Below, in pieces: positions 28,363 to 39,100 of a stretch of DNA of 64,000 nt. The translations under genes and the position numbers were made by a program. Under the pieces are notes generated by a model. The model had not been told where the DNA came from, searched no databases, and saw only the letters and a program-made list of their open reading frames with translations. Where the stretch lies: the NCBI GenBank assembly GCA_039621445.1, contig CP154954.1:27454123-27518122 (forward strand). The letters run 5' to 3'. The DNA is from Euglena gracilis. Lineage: Eukaryota > Euglenida > Euglenophyceae > Euglenales. The number at the start of each line of letters is the position of its first letter. Position 1 is the first letter of the stretch.

Positions 28363-29728
28363 ATTTTTTCCCCTCATCGCAGCTTCCTCCATCACGGCCC
28401 CCCAGCCTTGACCTAGCTCCACCCATAAAAATGTCGAAAATGGCAAAAATGTGTCAGAAAGTTTTGTTTTTTTTTTCGTCGACCCAGCCCAGCCCAGCCC
28501 CCTCCGGCCCCGGACCCCCTCCTCCCCCCCTCCCTCCGGGCGGGGGGGGGGTTTCAGCCAGCAGCTCAAATCCAGCCAGCAGCCTTATTGCCAGCCGGAG
28601 GCTGGACCCCCCCCCGGGGGTCCTTAAGAAATTCCCTGGTTGCGCTACACGGCCATGCTACGCGGGTCAACGTAGCGCTACATGGGAGGTTCGTCAGCCA
28701 TCCCCCCCCCTGGTGGTTGGACCCGCTCGGCACAGCAAAATGGGGACCCCCCCCCCCTGGTCAGCCAAACCCCCTCGGCACGGCATGCCGAACCATACCA
28801 ATGAATTTTCCTTTGGTAAATTCCAGCTGTCCACCACGGGGCAAAATGGGCCCCCCCTGGTGGCCGAGGGTCCACGTCAGACGTGCCGAACCTCCATGGC
28901 CGTGTTGCGCAACATGGCCATGTAGCGCTACGTGGCCGCGTAGCACAACACGACCATGTTGCGCAACATGGCCGTGTACCGCAACATGGCCATTAGCACC
29001 TAACCCAACTCCTTCAAATAACGTGACCCCCCCCCAATATGGCACCCCCCCCCGGAGCGTTTTGACCCCCCTGGCGACAATTAGGGGGGGGGGGGGACAA
29101 TTAGGGGGGGTTACTCAATTTACCCCACATGCCTATGGGTCCATGGGTACCCCCCCCCTAATTGTCGCCCCCAAGGGGGGGCGACTATTAGGGAGGGGTG
29201 ACGAATAGGGGGGGGTCACGTTAACCCCATGATAACCCAAAAATAGGGCGTTGTACCATACCGAAAGGGGGGGGGCGTCGGTTGTACGATAACAGACAAG
29301 TACCCTCTTTTCAACAGACGGCCCATTTTTGGCCTCAAACCTCGCAATTTTTTCGCGAATTTTTTTTCTTGGGGAAGCTAGGCACAGAGGGTTCCAAGTC
29401 CACGACACAGTTCTCAAAAATTATATAAAAATCGTGGGCATAACCCGTTATACGCCCTGAATACGGGTTATGGCCCACAATTTTTTTGTAACCGTGTTTA
29501 GAGAGGCCCGGCGCCTGCCCTGTATTTCGTGGGTAGGACCCTGACCCGGACCCTAACCCCAACCGTTGCTTGTTCACTGCACGACCGCCACCAAATATTT
29601 TACAAGTCAGTTGCTCTGAGGCCTGAATGGTGGTTGTATGAGGTATTTTGAAGGGTCGGGGTCTGAGGTTTTGCTTTTTGGGTGGCGTGCAGCCTTGTGA
29701 CCTGACTTTGACCCCAAGGAGGCTGTGG

Positions 29729-30150
29729 CAGGGTTGACGTTTTTTTTGTTTTTTTTAAAAAAAACAAAAAAACATGTTTTTTTTTAAAAAAACGCAAAAA
29801 AACATGTTTTTTTTGAAAAAGCAAAAATTGACCTTTTTCCTTGCGAAATGGCCGTTTTTTGAGGAAAAAGTTCTAAAGTCATGTTTTTGGTCATCAAAGT
29901 GGCGTTTTTTTTTGTTTTTCCAGACCCTTCATCCAAAAATACTAAAATGATGGTTCATGTGAAAGCCATCACCCTTTACGGACTGCGAAGCTGCAGAGAA
30001 AAAAATGACCTTTTCCTTTAAAAAAACGTTCAAAAATTTTTTTCACCCAAACCCTCCATGACGTTTTTTTTGTTTTTTTTAAAAAAAACATATTTTTTTT
30101 TAAAAAAAAACATTTTTTTTTGTTTCAAAAAAAACAAGCCGTCAACCTTG
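29729..30150. mobile_element. 422-bp hAT-like MITE, CAGGGTTGACG family, exact 8-bp TSD
   Basis: Termini CAGGGTTGACG / CGTCAACCTTG. GGCTGTGG is duplicated exactly (29721-29728, 30151-30158). Subterminal A/T homopolymer blocks around ACATGTTTTTTT form hairpins. Sister copies at 44360 and 54531. Confidence 0.9.
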
Positions 30151-31389
30151 GGCTGTGGGGGAGGGAAAGTGGGAAAAAGAAAAAAGGGGCCGCTGGCACC
30201 TTTTCCTCCAGCCAACGGCGGGCCATTCCCTTTGTGGCGGCGAAATGTCGGTGGACTTTATCTTCCTTTCTCCTGCCTGCTGTCTGCCTTTGGGAACACT
30301 GCCCTGCCCGAGGTACGGCAGGGCCAATCCTGGACCCTGCCCAGCTGAAATCCACTAAAAATTTTCTTGGTGCAGCTGGGTGATCCGACTTGTAAAACTT
30401 TTGGTGTGGTCGAGCAGCGAACAAGAACCCCCTAACCCTCACCCTAACCGTATCCATATCCCTATTCACTTATCCAATGATTTGCATGATGGATGTGTCC
30501 TTGGCCTCCACCCAGCACATTTTCAATTTTTTTTAAAAATGGGACGTTTTTTGACAGTTTTTGAGGTCCAATGTGTTTGCATGCATTTTCAGCCCAACCA
30601 AGAGAACTGAATTTGGAGGGGGGGGCTCAAATTTCAATAAAGGGGGTTGATTAACATTCACCGCACAGTGTTCTCACCCCGGGACTTTGGGTCGGTGGGA
30701 TCCTCCTATCATTCGTGCACCTGGCCAACAGAAAAAATTCTGACAAATTCAGTAATATGCCAAAAAACCATTGTGATGCCAAAATTTCTGGTTTTTGTCG
30801 AGCGTGGTCAGCCATGCACAAGCGTGCAGCGCGCCTTTACAGCCTGGGTTGAAAGAAGTGTTGAAAACACTCCTGATGGGGAAACGGGGTGGACCCAATT
30901 TCACCGGGTTTGTGTTTGGTTGTTTTTTTTGCGGCCTAGGAGGATCATTCCGAGCCAAAGTCCTGTCAGGGTGAGAGTAATGTACATAGCAGGTTCTCAG
31001 GGTGGGAGGGGGAGGGCCAGGAGTAAGGTGCAAAGGAAGGGGCGGTGAAGCGCGCGGTACGGAGGGGTGGTGTGTCAGCTGTACGACGGGCGGGAGGAAG
31101 CCCTGGGGAGTGGGTGTTCCTTCCGGGGGTGTCCTCTTTGTGTTTGTGTACTCTTTGTGTTTGTGTGCTCTTCGCGGGCGAGCTGGGATCGTGAAAATTT
31201 TCGCGTCTCCAGTTATGGATCCCTCACCAACCCATCTTTGTTCCTCACCCCTTTTACTCTGACACGAAACGGTGGTGGGGCGAACCGAATCCACCGACCA
31301 GTGGCGCTGCCTACTGGATTTGAAGTGTTTCGAGGGGGAGGCTAGTGTACAGATGGGGAAGCCCCATGGAAAGTCAGGGTGTACACAGG

Positions 31390-31400
31390 TATATAAAAGG
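31390..31400 (+). promoter_or_regulatory. possible TATA box TATATAAAAGG
   Basis: An optimal TATA-like word in otherwise GC-rich sequence, followed 40-60 bp later by AGAGAGTCGCAGG. No recognised gene begins downstream on the plus strand, so it may be a retroelement promoter or chance. Confidence 0.25.
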
Positions 31401-31559
31401 GAAGGGCGGTGATCCAAGCAGAGAGTCGCAGGGGAAAGGTGACAAACGAGCGGCGCTGTGTGAACAGTTGGTCCCCTATTCGGGGCGGGGGGGGGGGGGG
31501 GGAGGGGGGAAGGATTTGCAGGGAGAAGAGCGGTGTAGTGAAGAATGGGGGTAGGGAAC

Positions 31560-32133
31560 TCAACGCCTGGCCGAAGCCATGTCCATTACCACTGGTCGGA
31601 GCGTGAGGGGAGCCAAGGCGTATGGGAAACCAGTAGCGGAGGGTCCCAGCTCCTTGGTACTGAGGAGAGCACCCAGTTGGGCGGCCACCCCGGAGAACAG
31701 GGCCAATGACAGGCCTTGTTGTAGTTCAGCCAGGAAGTCATTCCTGGCACCACCGGAGGCAGTGGCGCCAAGGTGTTGCCGTAATTCTTCCCATACGCGT
31801 TGGCTGTCCCCCCCCATACACTAAGGATCATGGGGGAGAATTGCGCAACTCGGGTTTGGCATTCTTAAGGGCTCTGCTGCGAAGTAATTCCCACGAGGCG
31901 GGGAGGCTCCAACTGGCACTGGGCCGGGAGGGGTGGTTGATGCCCACATCGATGGCCCAGGACGCAGCGCCGGACCAGTGGGGAAGGAAGATGTCCGCAT
32001 CCCGCTTTTGATCGGCGGCCACCGAGATCTCCAATGCATGCGGAATACCCCGTCCTTGTAGCTGGGATCCCAGGAAGTGCTGCACCTGTGCGCAGCCTGA
32101 AGCCTGAATTAGGACTGAGAGCGCGCGCTGCAC
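31560..32133 (-). pseudogene. reverse-transcriptase C-terminal region, frameshifted
   Basis: Upstream half reads IPHALEISVAADQKRDADIF then LPHWSGAASWAIDVGINHPS, the 'kkRPADIxLPxWxxGxxxAxDVxVxxPL' segment found near the C-terminus of many protist and algal retroelement polymerases. After a frameshift in the C8 run near 31812-31819 it continues GGARNDFLAELQQGLSLALF, the terminal 'R..FLxxLxxxLSxALxxGxA' helix. One frameshift and no polymerase core nearby: a decayed fragment. Confidence 0.55.
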
Positions 32134-32301
32134 ATTAAAATTTCTGTTTTCCGTTCAGTCAAACCTCATGAGTTGATTGCTGGGCCCATGGTTTGTGGCC
32201 TTCTGGGATATCTGCGGACCATGGGATTGATTGAAGACTGAGAGATTTGAGTTTTGTGCTGTGGTTGAAGTTTGGAAATTTGAAGTGGAATTTGCCTGCC
32301 A

Positions 32302-32532
32302 ATGGGTAGGAAGGCGAAGCCCAAGGTAAAGGCAAAACCCAAGGCAAAGCCGAAGCCAGCCAAACAGGGGGCCCGGGGTCGTGCGGCAGAAAAGGTGTGG
32401 ATTGCGAAGAGAGCCCCCACCCCGGCGCCGCCCCTGTTTCACAATCAACTCACCTGTGACCACCCGACGGATGACGCAGTGGAGCATGCTGGATTGGTGC
32501 ATGCACCAGTGGTAAACCCCACCCAAAAATAA
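32302..32532 (+). CDS. lysine-rich ORF start, hypothetical
   Basis: ATG at 32302 begins MGRKAKPKVKAKPKAKPKP, a lysine/alanine/proline repeat like histone-H1-type tails or the basic N-terminus of a retroelement ORF. It lies ~170 bp from, and divergent to, the reverse-transcriptase fragment. The frame runs into the AAGACC C/G-run repeat after 32515, so the real end is probably earlier or at a splice donor (AAAAG|GTGTGG, 32395). Weakly supported. Confidence 0.3.
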   Translation: MGRKAKPKVKAKPKAKPKPAKQGARGRAAEKVWIAKRAPTPAPPLFHNQLTCDHPTDDAVEHAGLVHAPVVNPTQK

Positions 32533-33150
32533 GACCCGGGTCTTATTTTTGGGTCCGTTGCTGGAAGCCTCCAGGGGGGGTCTTATTTTGGGGGGGGGTC
32601 TTATTTTTGGATTTTTTCTTGACCGACCCGGGCCCGAAAAAACACCATTTTTCAGGTTCCCGAGAGTGCTAGAATTTTTCCTTCGGCGCTTCGCGCCATG
32701 TGTAAATTGGTGTAATTTTACATTTAGCATGCTTCCACTTCAAAAATCTGAAATTTTTTGAAATTTCATCATTTTTGTGCATGAAATTGGGGTTTTTTGG
32801 TATTTTTCAGGGAAAATTTTCACTGTCCCCGGCGCTTCGCGCCGTCAAGGGGGGTCTTCTTTTACGGGGGGTCTTATTTTGGGGGGGGGGGGTCTTATTT
32901 TTGGGGGGGTCTTATTTTTGGGGGGGTTTACATCCCGGAGCTGGACATGGTCAACCTGTTCAAGGGGGGTGCTACCACCCCCCCCCCCATATTGTCCCCC
33001 CCCCCCTATTGTCCCTCGGCCCGGCCGACGGGGGGTTTTTTGGCTCGGCCAATGAAATTTCCTTTGGTACCCCCATATTGTCCCCCCCATATTGTCCATT
33101 TGGGGTCCCAGTGGGAAGGTGGTTGGGACAATATGGGGGGGGGTACCCGC
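32515..33150. repeat. C/G-run palindromes with words AATAAGACC and ACAATATGG
   Basis: CCCAAAAATAAGACC and GGTCTTATTTTTGGG inverted at 32520-32555 and repeated to 32930. CCCCCCATATTGTCCCC and GGGACAATATGGGGG inverted at 32985-33145. GGCGCTTCGCGCC hairpins at 32682 and 32829. No genes recognised. Confidence 0.7.
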
Positions 33151-34341
33151 CTGTGACCCGAGAATCGAGCCTTCGATTTTCATACAATGCATCAACCTTC
33201 ATCACTTCAGCCTTTCTTTTCATTCATCATTTCAGCCTGCTTTTTGATGTAGGTGGCGTTTTTGGTCGCTTTTCATCATTTTTCTTGTTCAAACCATTGA
33301 CATGGTCTAAAAATGGAAAGAAATGCCAAGATTTGAGGTGAAAAAATTTTCGACCCAAACAATGGCGCTTCTTTGCCGATGGACGTTTGGTGGTCGCTAG
33401 CGACCAGTCGCTAGCGACCAAGTCTTGTGACCATTGGTGGTCGGGCCGACCACCAATTTTAAGTTTACCCTCCCTCTAATTTTTTTTAAGCCCCCCTCCA
33501 AAATTTTTTACCCAAATGCCTTCCAAACGGTGTTTAATTTTCGGGGTTAATTTGCAATGTTGTGGAAGGCAAGGATGGCCGAATTGCACTCCCTATGGCC
33601 TCCTCCGGATGGGCTGCTGCCCCCCCCCCCCGCCCGGACCCCCCGCCCAAAATAACACAATCCCCTTGTGTGTGCAAGGCAAGGATGACTGAGTCGCGCT
33701 CCGTAGGAGGCTAGGCACAGCGGGGGGGGGGCTGGGGGGGGGGGCGGGCGGCCGGGGGGGGGGGCGGGGGGGGGGGAGGGGGGGGGGAGGGGGTCCGAGG
33801 GCGGCCGCGCGGGCGGAACGCATCCTAAAATCGGTGATTTTCGGGTCCAAAAAGTGGTCATTTTTTGCCATTTTTGGGCCATTTTTGACCAAAAAAGTGC
33901 TTTTTTGGCCGCGCGCAGAGCGCGCGGCCCCCAAATTTGCCATTTTGGGTCCAAAAATGGTCATTTTTGGTCATTTTTGGGCCTCAAAAAATCGCGATTT
34001 TTTTACCAAAATTTTTTTTCTTGGCTATGCTAGGCACAGGGGGGGAGGGGGGGGTCCAGGGGGGGGCGAGCGGCCGCGCGGGCGGCCGCGCAGGGGCCGC
34101 GCGGGGGGGGGGGGGGGGGGGTCCGGACCCCCCCCAGCGGCGCGCCTAGCCTCCGTAGTCTTATGTGTGCAAGGTAAGGATAAAGTCGCGCTATGGCTTC
34201 ACAGAACAGGCGCAAAGAGAATTACTCAATTTTTTTGTAAATTGACCCCCGAATGGAGGATTTGGAAGGCATTTGGGTGGGTTTTGAGTCATTTTCCTCC
34301 AAATTTGAATGAATTTTTTTCGAGGGGGGGGGGGGGGCTTA

Positions 34342-34638
34342 TAAGGTTGCCCGATTAATCGATCTTGAGGCTGTCGATCGATAATTGCCGATTAATTGGG
34401 GGGGCCCGATCGATTAATCGATTAGTGCTCTCCTCAATCAAATTGCCAAACATGTGTGATAAACTCTATCTTTGGACCCAAAAGTTCTAAAAATGGTTAC
34501 ACGTGACGTTGTATGTTAGGTCACGCTGGTCACATGTCACATGTGACCTGTCAAAACTGCCACATTCCCACCGCGACCCCCCCCCACCCCGCCCGCGACC
34601 CGTACACCCCTGTCAAGGCACTTTTTATGAAGGATTCT

Positions 34639-34683
<45 letters not shown>

Positions 34684-35220
34684 GATTTTTTTGGGGGGGT
34701 TGGTTTCAGGTGCTCTCATTCCTGTCAAAATCCAACGCCAAAGTGGATGCTTGGGAGGTGCAATTTTCAAGCATGTGAATCAAAAAGGTTCGGTTTTTGG
34801 CATTTTGGGTGGCTTTTGGGGTCTAACTTGCTTGGTTAGTTGATGTGGGAACAATAAGGGGGGGAGCTCGCCCCCCCCCCCCCTTACTGTTCCCATGGAC
34901 CCAAAAGGGGGCCACAGGACGAGAATATTAAGGGGGGGACATGGTATCCCATGTTTGTTGACCCTTTCTGCCCCTGTGAAGGAGGAGGTGGACAAGTGAC
35001 TGTTGAAAGAAATAGTGTTTCGCAAATGATCCATCTTCTGTGTTTGTGGCATGCCATTGTCAACGTCTTGAAGTCAAGCATGCGGACTTTTTCCATTGTG
35101 CAATGGGTGATTTATAATGGAGGCGATTATTTTCGATTAATTGACCTCCCTGCCGATTGAATGATTAATCAGGGGGTGTCGATCGATTAATCGATTAATC
35201 TATTAATCGAAGCAACCTTA
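34342..35220. mobile_element. TIR element with TCGATTAA subterminal repeats, 7-bp TSD
   Basis: Ends TAAGGTTGC and GCAACCTTA; GGGCTTA directly precedes and follows the element (34335-34341, 35221-35227). Both subterminal regions (34352-34430, 35118-35210) carry clustered CGATTAAT words. The interior includes a (GA)n microsatellite and ACATGTGACC palindromes. A piece of the same family is at 50210-50285. No transposase recognised. Confidence 0.7.
34648..34679. repeat. (GA)n microsatellite
   Basis: About 16 GA units. Confidence 0.95.
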
Positions 35221-35268
35221 GGGCTTAAAAACTTTTTTGAAGGGGGGTGGACTTAAAATTGGTGGTCG

Positions 35269-35302
35269 GAGCGACTAGTCGCTCCGACCACCAATAACAG
35301 CG
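35269..35302. repeat. 34-bp perfect palindrome TGGTGGTCGGAGCGACT
   Basis: TGGTGGTCGGAGCGACT joined to its exact reverse complement. Related imperfect palindromes containing GGTGGTCG and CGACCACCA lie at 25683-25720 and 33389-33456. Confidence 0.9.
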
Positions 35303-35359
35303 GACTAAGTCTCCAGTCGCCACCCTAGCGAATATTTTCGCTAGCGCCACAAGTTCGTC

Positions 35360-38300
35360 TTATAAACGTCCATTGTTCACCAATTCTCTTTCCCGGGCAA
35401 TTTGGACCAGCGCTGCCGGAAAACATTGGCAAAAGGGAAGCTGTCATGGGAGGTCCCCAAGTCGCGAACTATATTTCATCGCAAAAAGGTGAGAATCTGA
35501 AATCTTTGTGGAGTCCTTGCCTTAAGCGCAGAGCCCCCCAAAACAGAAAATAAGCTGTGGTGGCTCTAGCTCGGGGACATTTGACCCACAACATGCAAAA
35601 GGCATTACCGCAGAGAACCAGAATTTCATCGCAAAAAGGGAGAAACATGAAATTTTTGTGGAAGAAAACCCCCCCAAAACAGAAAATAATTGTCCTCACC
35701 CCACCTTCCATTTGGACAACCAAACCCCTTTTTGGCACCCAACGCCCAACGTGCCTCCACACCCAAAAATGGCCAAAAATCTTGTCCCCTAAAAAAGTGC
35801 CAGAAATTCCTGCATTTCTACAACAAAAACAGAATTTTTTGACTATTTTTTCCCCCTTCAAAAATAGCCATTTTGGGCCATTTTTTTTCCCTCAAAAATA
35901 GCCCAAAATGCATCCCAAAAAAAATGTAACGGTCAAGAAAATCCTGAAAAATTCCTTTTCAAAAAAATGAAAAAATGACCAATTTTGGACATAAAAATCA
36001 CCCCCAAAAATGACCACTTTTAAACCAAAAGGCATTTTTGACCAAAAATGGCCAGAAATGATTACTTTTTGGGCCCAAAAATCACCGATTTTAGGGTGCG
36101 TGCCGCCCTTCTCGTGATGGGATGCAACAACATGGATGCCGCCTCCCGACCTCCTCCAAAGTGGCATACTTCCCCCGTGACCCCCCCCCCGTGACCCCCC
36201 CGTGACCCCCCCGTGACCCGCACCACCCCCAAGATGTACATTCCAGTCATTTGGGCCATGCCACAGATGCACATGGGGTGCATGCTGCAGATGCCGCAGA
36301 TGCACATGGGGTGCATGCTGCAGGTGCACATGGGGCATTACGGTTTTTGACCCCTGGTGAGTTACGACCCCAGGGGATGCCTGGCTCGGTGACATTGTTG
36401 GTTTGATGGTCGAGGGTGTCCAGTCCTCCCCCTCGGCTGCAATGCCCTGGTGGGAATGTTGGAGGCCTGCCCTGGAAGTGGTGGGTTTGTTTTGACTGGG
36501 GGGTTGGTACACCCCTCCCCCCCCCCCTCTCCGAGGGCCTCGCCACGCCATTTACCCCCCCCCCTAGCCGGACCCCCTCGCCACGCCACCGGCGATTTTC
36601 GCGATTTTTTGAACGAAAATTTTGTTGGCGACCATGGTACACCCCTCCCCCCCCCTGGTCGCCGACCCCCTCGCCACGCCATTTACCCCCCCTCCCCCCC
36701 CCCCCCTATTCGGACCCCCTCGCCACGGCGTACCAACCCCCCACTGTTCACGTTTCGACATTGGACATTTCCATATTTTGACATTGGACCACGATCGTTG
36801 CCTTATCGCCTTTGTTTTTCAGCCTGGAACCCAGTGGGGCTTTGGCAGGGGGGGGGAGGGGGGGTCCCGAGGTCTGATTTTTTTGCATTTTTTGGCACTT
36901 TTTGCTGTACTGTCTCAACACAGGGGGGGGAGGGTCCTGGGGTCCCAACTGTACTGCCAACCCCCCCCCTCAAAAATTGGCCAAAAACCGGCGCCGAAGG
37001 CGCCGGAAAAAATTTTTATGGCCTTTTTTTGGTCCAAAAAGGCCATTTTTGGTCCAAAAAGGCCATCTGTCTCTGACCGTTCGGCACTAGGGGGGGGGGG
37101 GTCCCAAAAATCCCAACTGTACAGGGGGGGGGAGGGGGGGGTCCCCAAAAAACCCCAACTGTACTGCCATCGCCCCAGTGAGTCTCGACCCTGGGGGTGG
37201 AAGGCTTTGAGTTTCAGAGAGAGTGCGAGAGTTTTGTGGGTTCATGGCCCCAGGCCCCTCACCCGCTGAGTTTCGACCGCGGGGAGGGTATTTCCAGTTT
37301 TGCGTTTTTCAGAGAATTCCAGCCCACCCGCTGAGTTTCGACCGCGAGGGGGGCAGCCTTTTCGTGATGTTGGGTTGGGAGCCCCCCCCCCCACCAAAGC
37401 CGAGAGAGAAAAGATATTCGCTGTTTCTTGGTGGTGGCAGACCCTGGGCCCACGGCCGCCGAGTTGCGACGGCTCATTTTTTGGCCATTTTTGGCCAAAA
37501 AAGTGCTCTCTTGGTGAACTTCACCGGTGAAGTTCACCGATGGGTAAGGCAGAGGGGGAGGAGGGGGTCCGGGACCCCCCCCCGGTGAACTTTCAAACGG
37601 TGAACTTCACCATAGGGGGGGGGAGGGGGGTCAAAATGACCAAAGTCTACTGCCTGATCTCCCAGGCATAGTTGGCATTTTTTTTTTTTTTTTTAATAAA
37701 AAACAACGTGTTTTTTTATAAAAAAAACATTAAAAAAAACATCAAAAAAACAAAAGGAAAATTTTCATTGAAAAAGCTCGTTGTGATACTCCCAAACCAT
37801 ACTTTGAATCCTACTAAGTTCAAAACTGCCAACTACAACACAAAATGGTCAAAAACGTCCAAAAATGCAACAAAAATGGAATTTGAAGATTTTTTTCAGT
37901 TTTGTGGAAGGAAGTTTTTCAGCAGAAACTACCCAGAAGTTGCCAAAAATGATTCAAAATGTGCATTCAAAAAAATTTCCATGCAAAACCTAGTGGGCGT
38001 TTTTTTTAAAAAAAAACATTATTAGAATTAAAAAAAGCAAAAAAAACAAGGTCAAAAAAAACAGCCCGGCCCACTATGGCCCCAGGCGACACCAGCAGCA
38101 AGGGCAGAGCCAGCGGCCGCCCCAGCAGCAGGAGTATAGCCACAGGCCGAAGATGTACTGGCACCATGCCGACCATTGACCATTGTGGTGGCAAGGAATT
38201 TTATAAGATGGAACTGTCTTGGCCTCTCAAGGCCCATCTTTGTCTTGTTGTTGTTGCATGCCCCTAGGGAAATGAAGGCACCTGGGACACTGGGTCTGCC

Positions 38301-38700
38301 AAAATGGGGGCTCAACCCCCTCCCCAATGACATCCTCCCTAGGGCATCTTCTCAAGGGCATCTTTCCCATGGCATCTTTCCCAGTGACATCCTCAAACTG
38401 GAAGGCCTGCCCCAAAGAGTTCCGTGCTATGACAATGTAACACTATATAACACTGTCATTTTCCCAAGACATCTTTCACCTAGATGGCCACCCCAGATAA
38501 CTCACAGGGACACTGGGAATGGGAAATGAGCCCCCACCCCAGCTCACCCCAAAATTTCAGTCCCAATGACAGCATTCCCCAGGGAGGCCAGCCCGACAGT
38601 GACATCCTCTGTCTGGCGGGCATGTGCCGAAAGCCTCTTTCCTGCAACACTAACTCTGCCAGAATGGGCGACAAAACCTCCCCCCATTGGCCTGGATCAG
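35360..38700. other. repeat-dominated DNA, no recognised gene
   Basis: Contains AAAATGGCCA-type AT repeats (35700-36080), a CGTGACCCCCC block (36175-36235), a GCACATGGGGTGCATGCTGC tandem duplication (36265-36340), three CTCGCCACGCCA/TTGGTACACCCC modules (36500-36745), G-run TACAGG modules (36846-37180), a GGTGAACTTCACC pair (37515-37615) and a CAAGGGCATCTTTCCCATG array (38335-38400). Several frames stay open because of the repeats, but none looks like a conserved protein. Confidence 0.4.
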
Positions 38701-39100
38701 TATTCCGGTCGTCAAAAGGGAGGACATTTGTCAATCGTAAAAAGCAGACATTTATCCTTGTTTGTCAAAAACTCAGGGAGTTATTTACATCGGTTTTGTC
38801 AAAAATGTTACGGCGATACCACTAGACCATTAATGCTGCCCGTCATTTATCGACGGCTGTGAACAAGCAAACGACTGTTGATTCAGCAGAAACAACACTG
38901 TCCCTAAATGGTTGCCCTCCCTTTATGTACATAAACGGGGTCGGGTGTTGTTTCCCGACCATGGTGGAGGTTTGCTTTGCTCCTTCCCCCTGTCGGGGAT
39001 TTATATCATGAAAGACCCTCCCTCCCCCGACTTTGTCCTAAGTCGGAGGGGGGACCCCACGACTTTGTCCGAAGGACAAAGTCGGGCCCCCCCCCCAGCA

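Larger units (their letters stand above)
27708..29304. mobile_element. hAT-like element, outer member of a nest, 8-bp TSD
   Basis: Left end GGTGCTTGTCTGTTTATC, right end GTACGATAACAGACAAGTACC (inverse of GGTACTTGTCTGTTATCG). CTCTTTTC flanks both sides exactly (27700-27707 and 29305-29312). The subterminal ATTTGAAGGAGTAGGGTTAG is also inverted at 28990-29025. It contains the CAGCCAGCAGC repeat, an inner copy of its own family (28079-28362), CATGGCCATGTTGCGCAACA palindromes (28640-28990) and a C-run palindrome with the word ACAATTAG (29030-29225). No transposase. Confidence 0.85.

Noticed and set aside
34342-35220. Telomere or centromere satellite
   Set aside because: TCGATTAA words are clustered only near the ends of one TIR-bounded element, not in long arrays.
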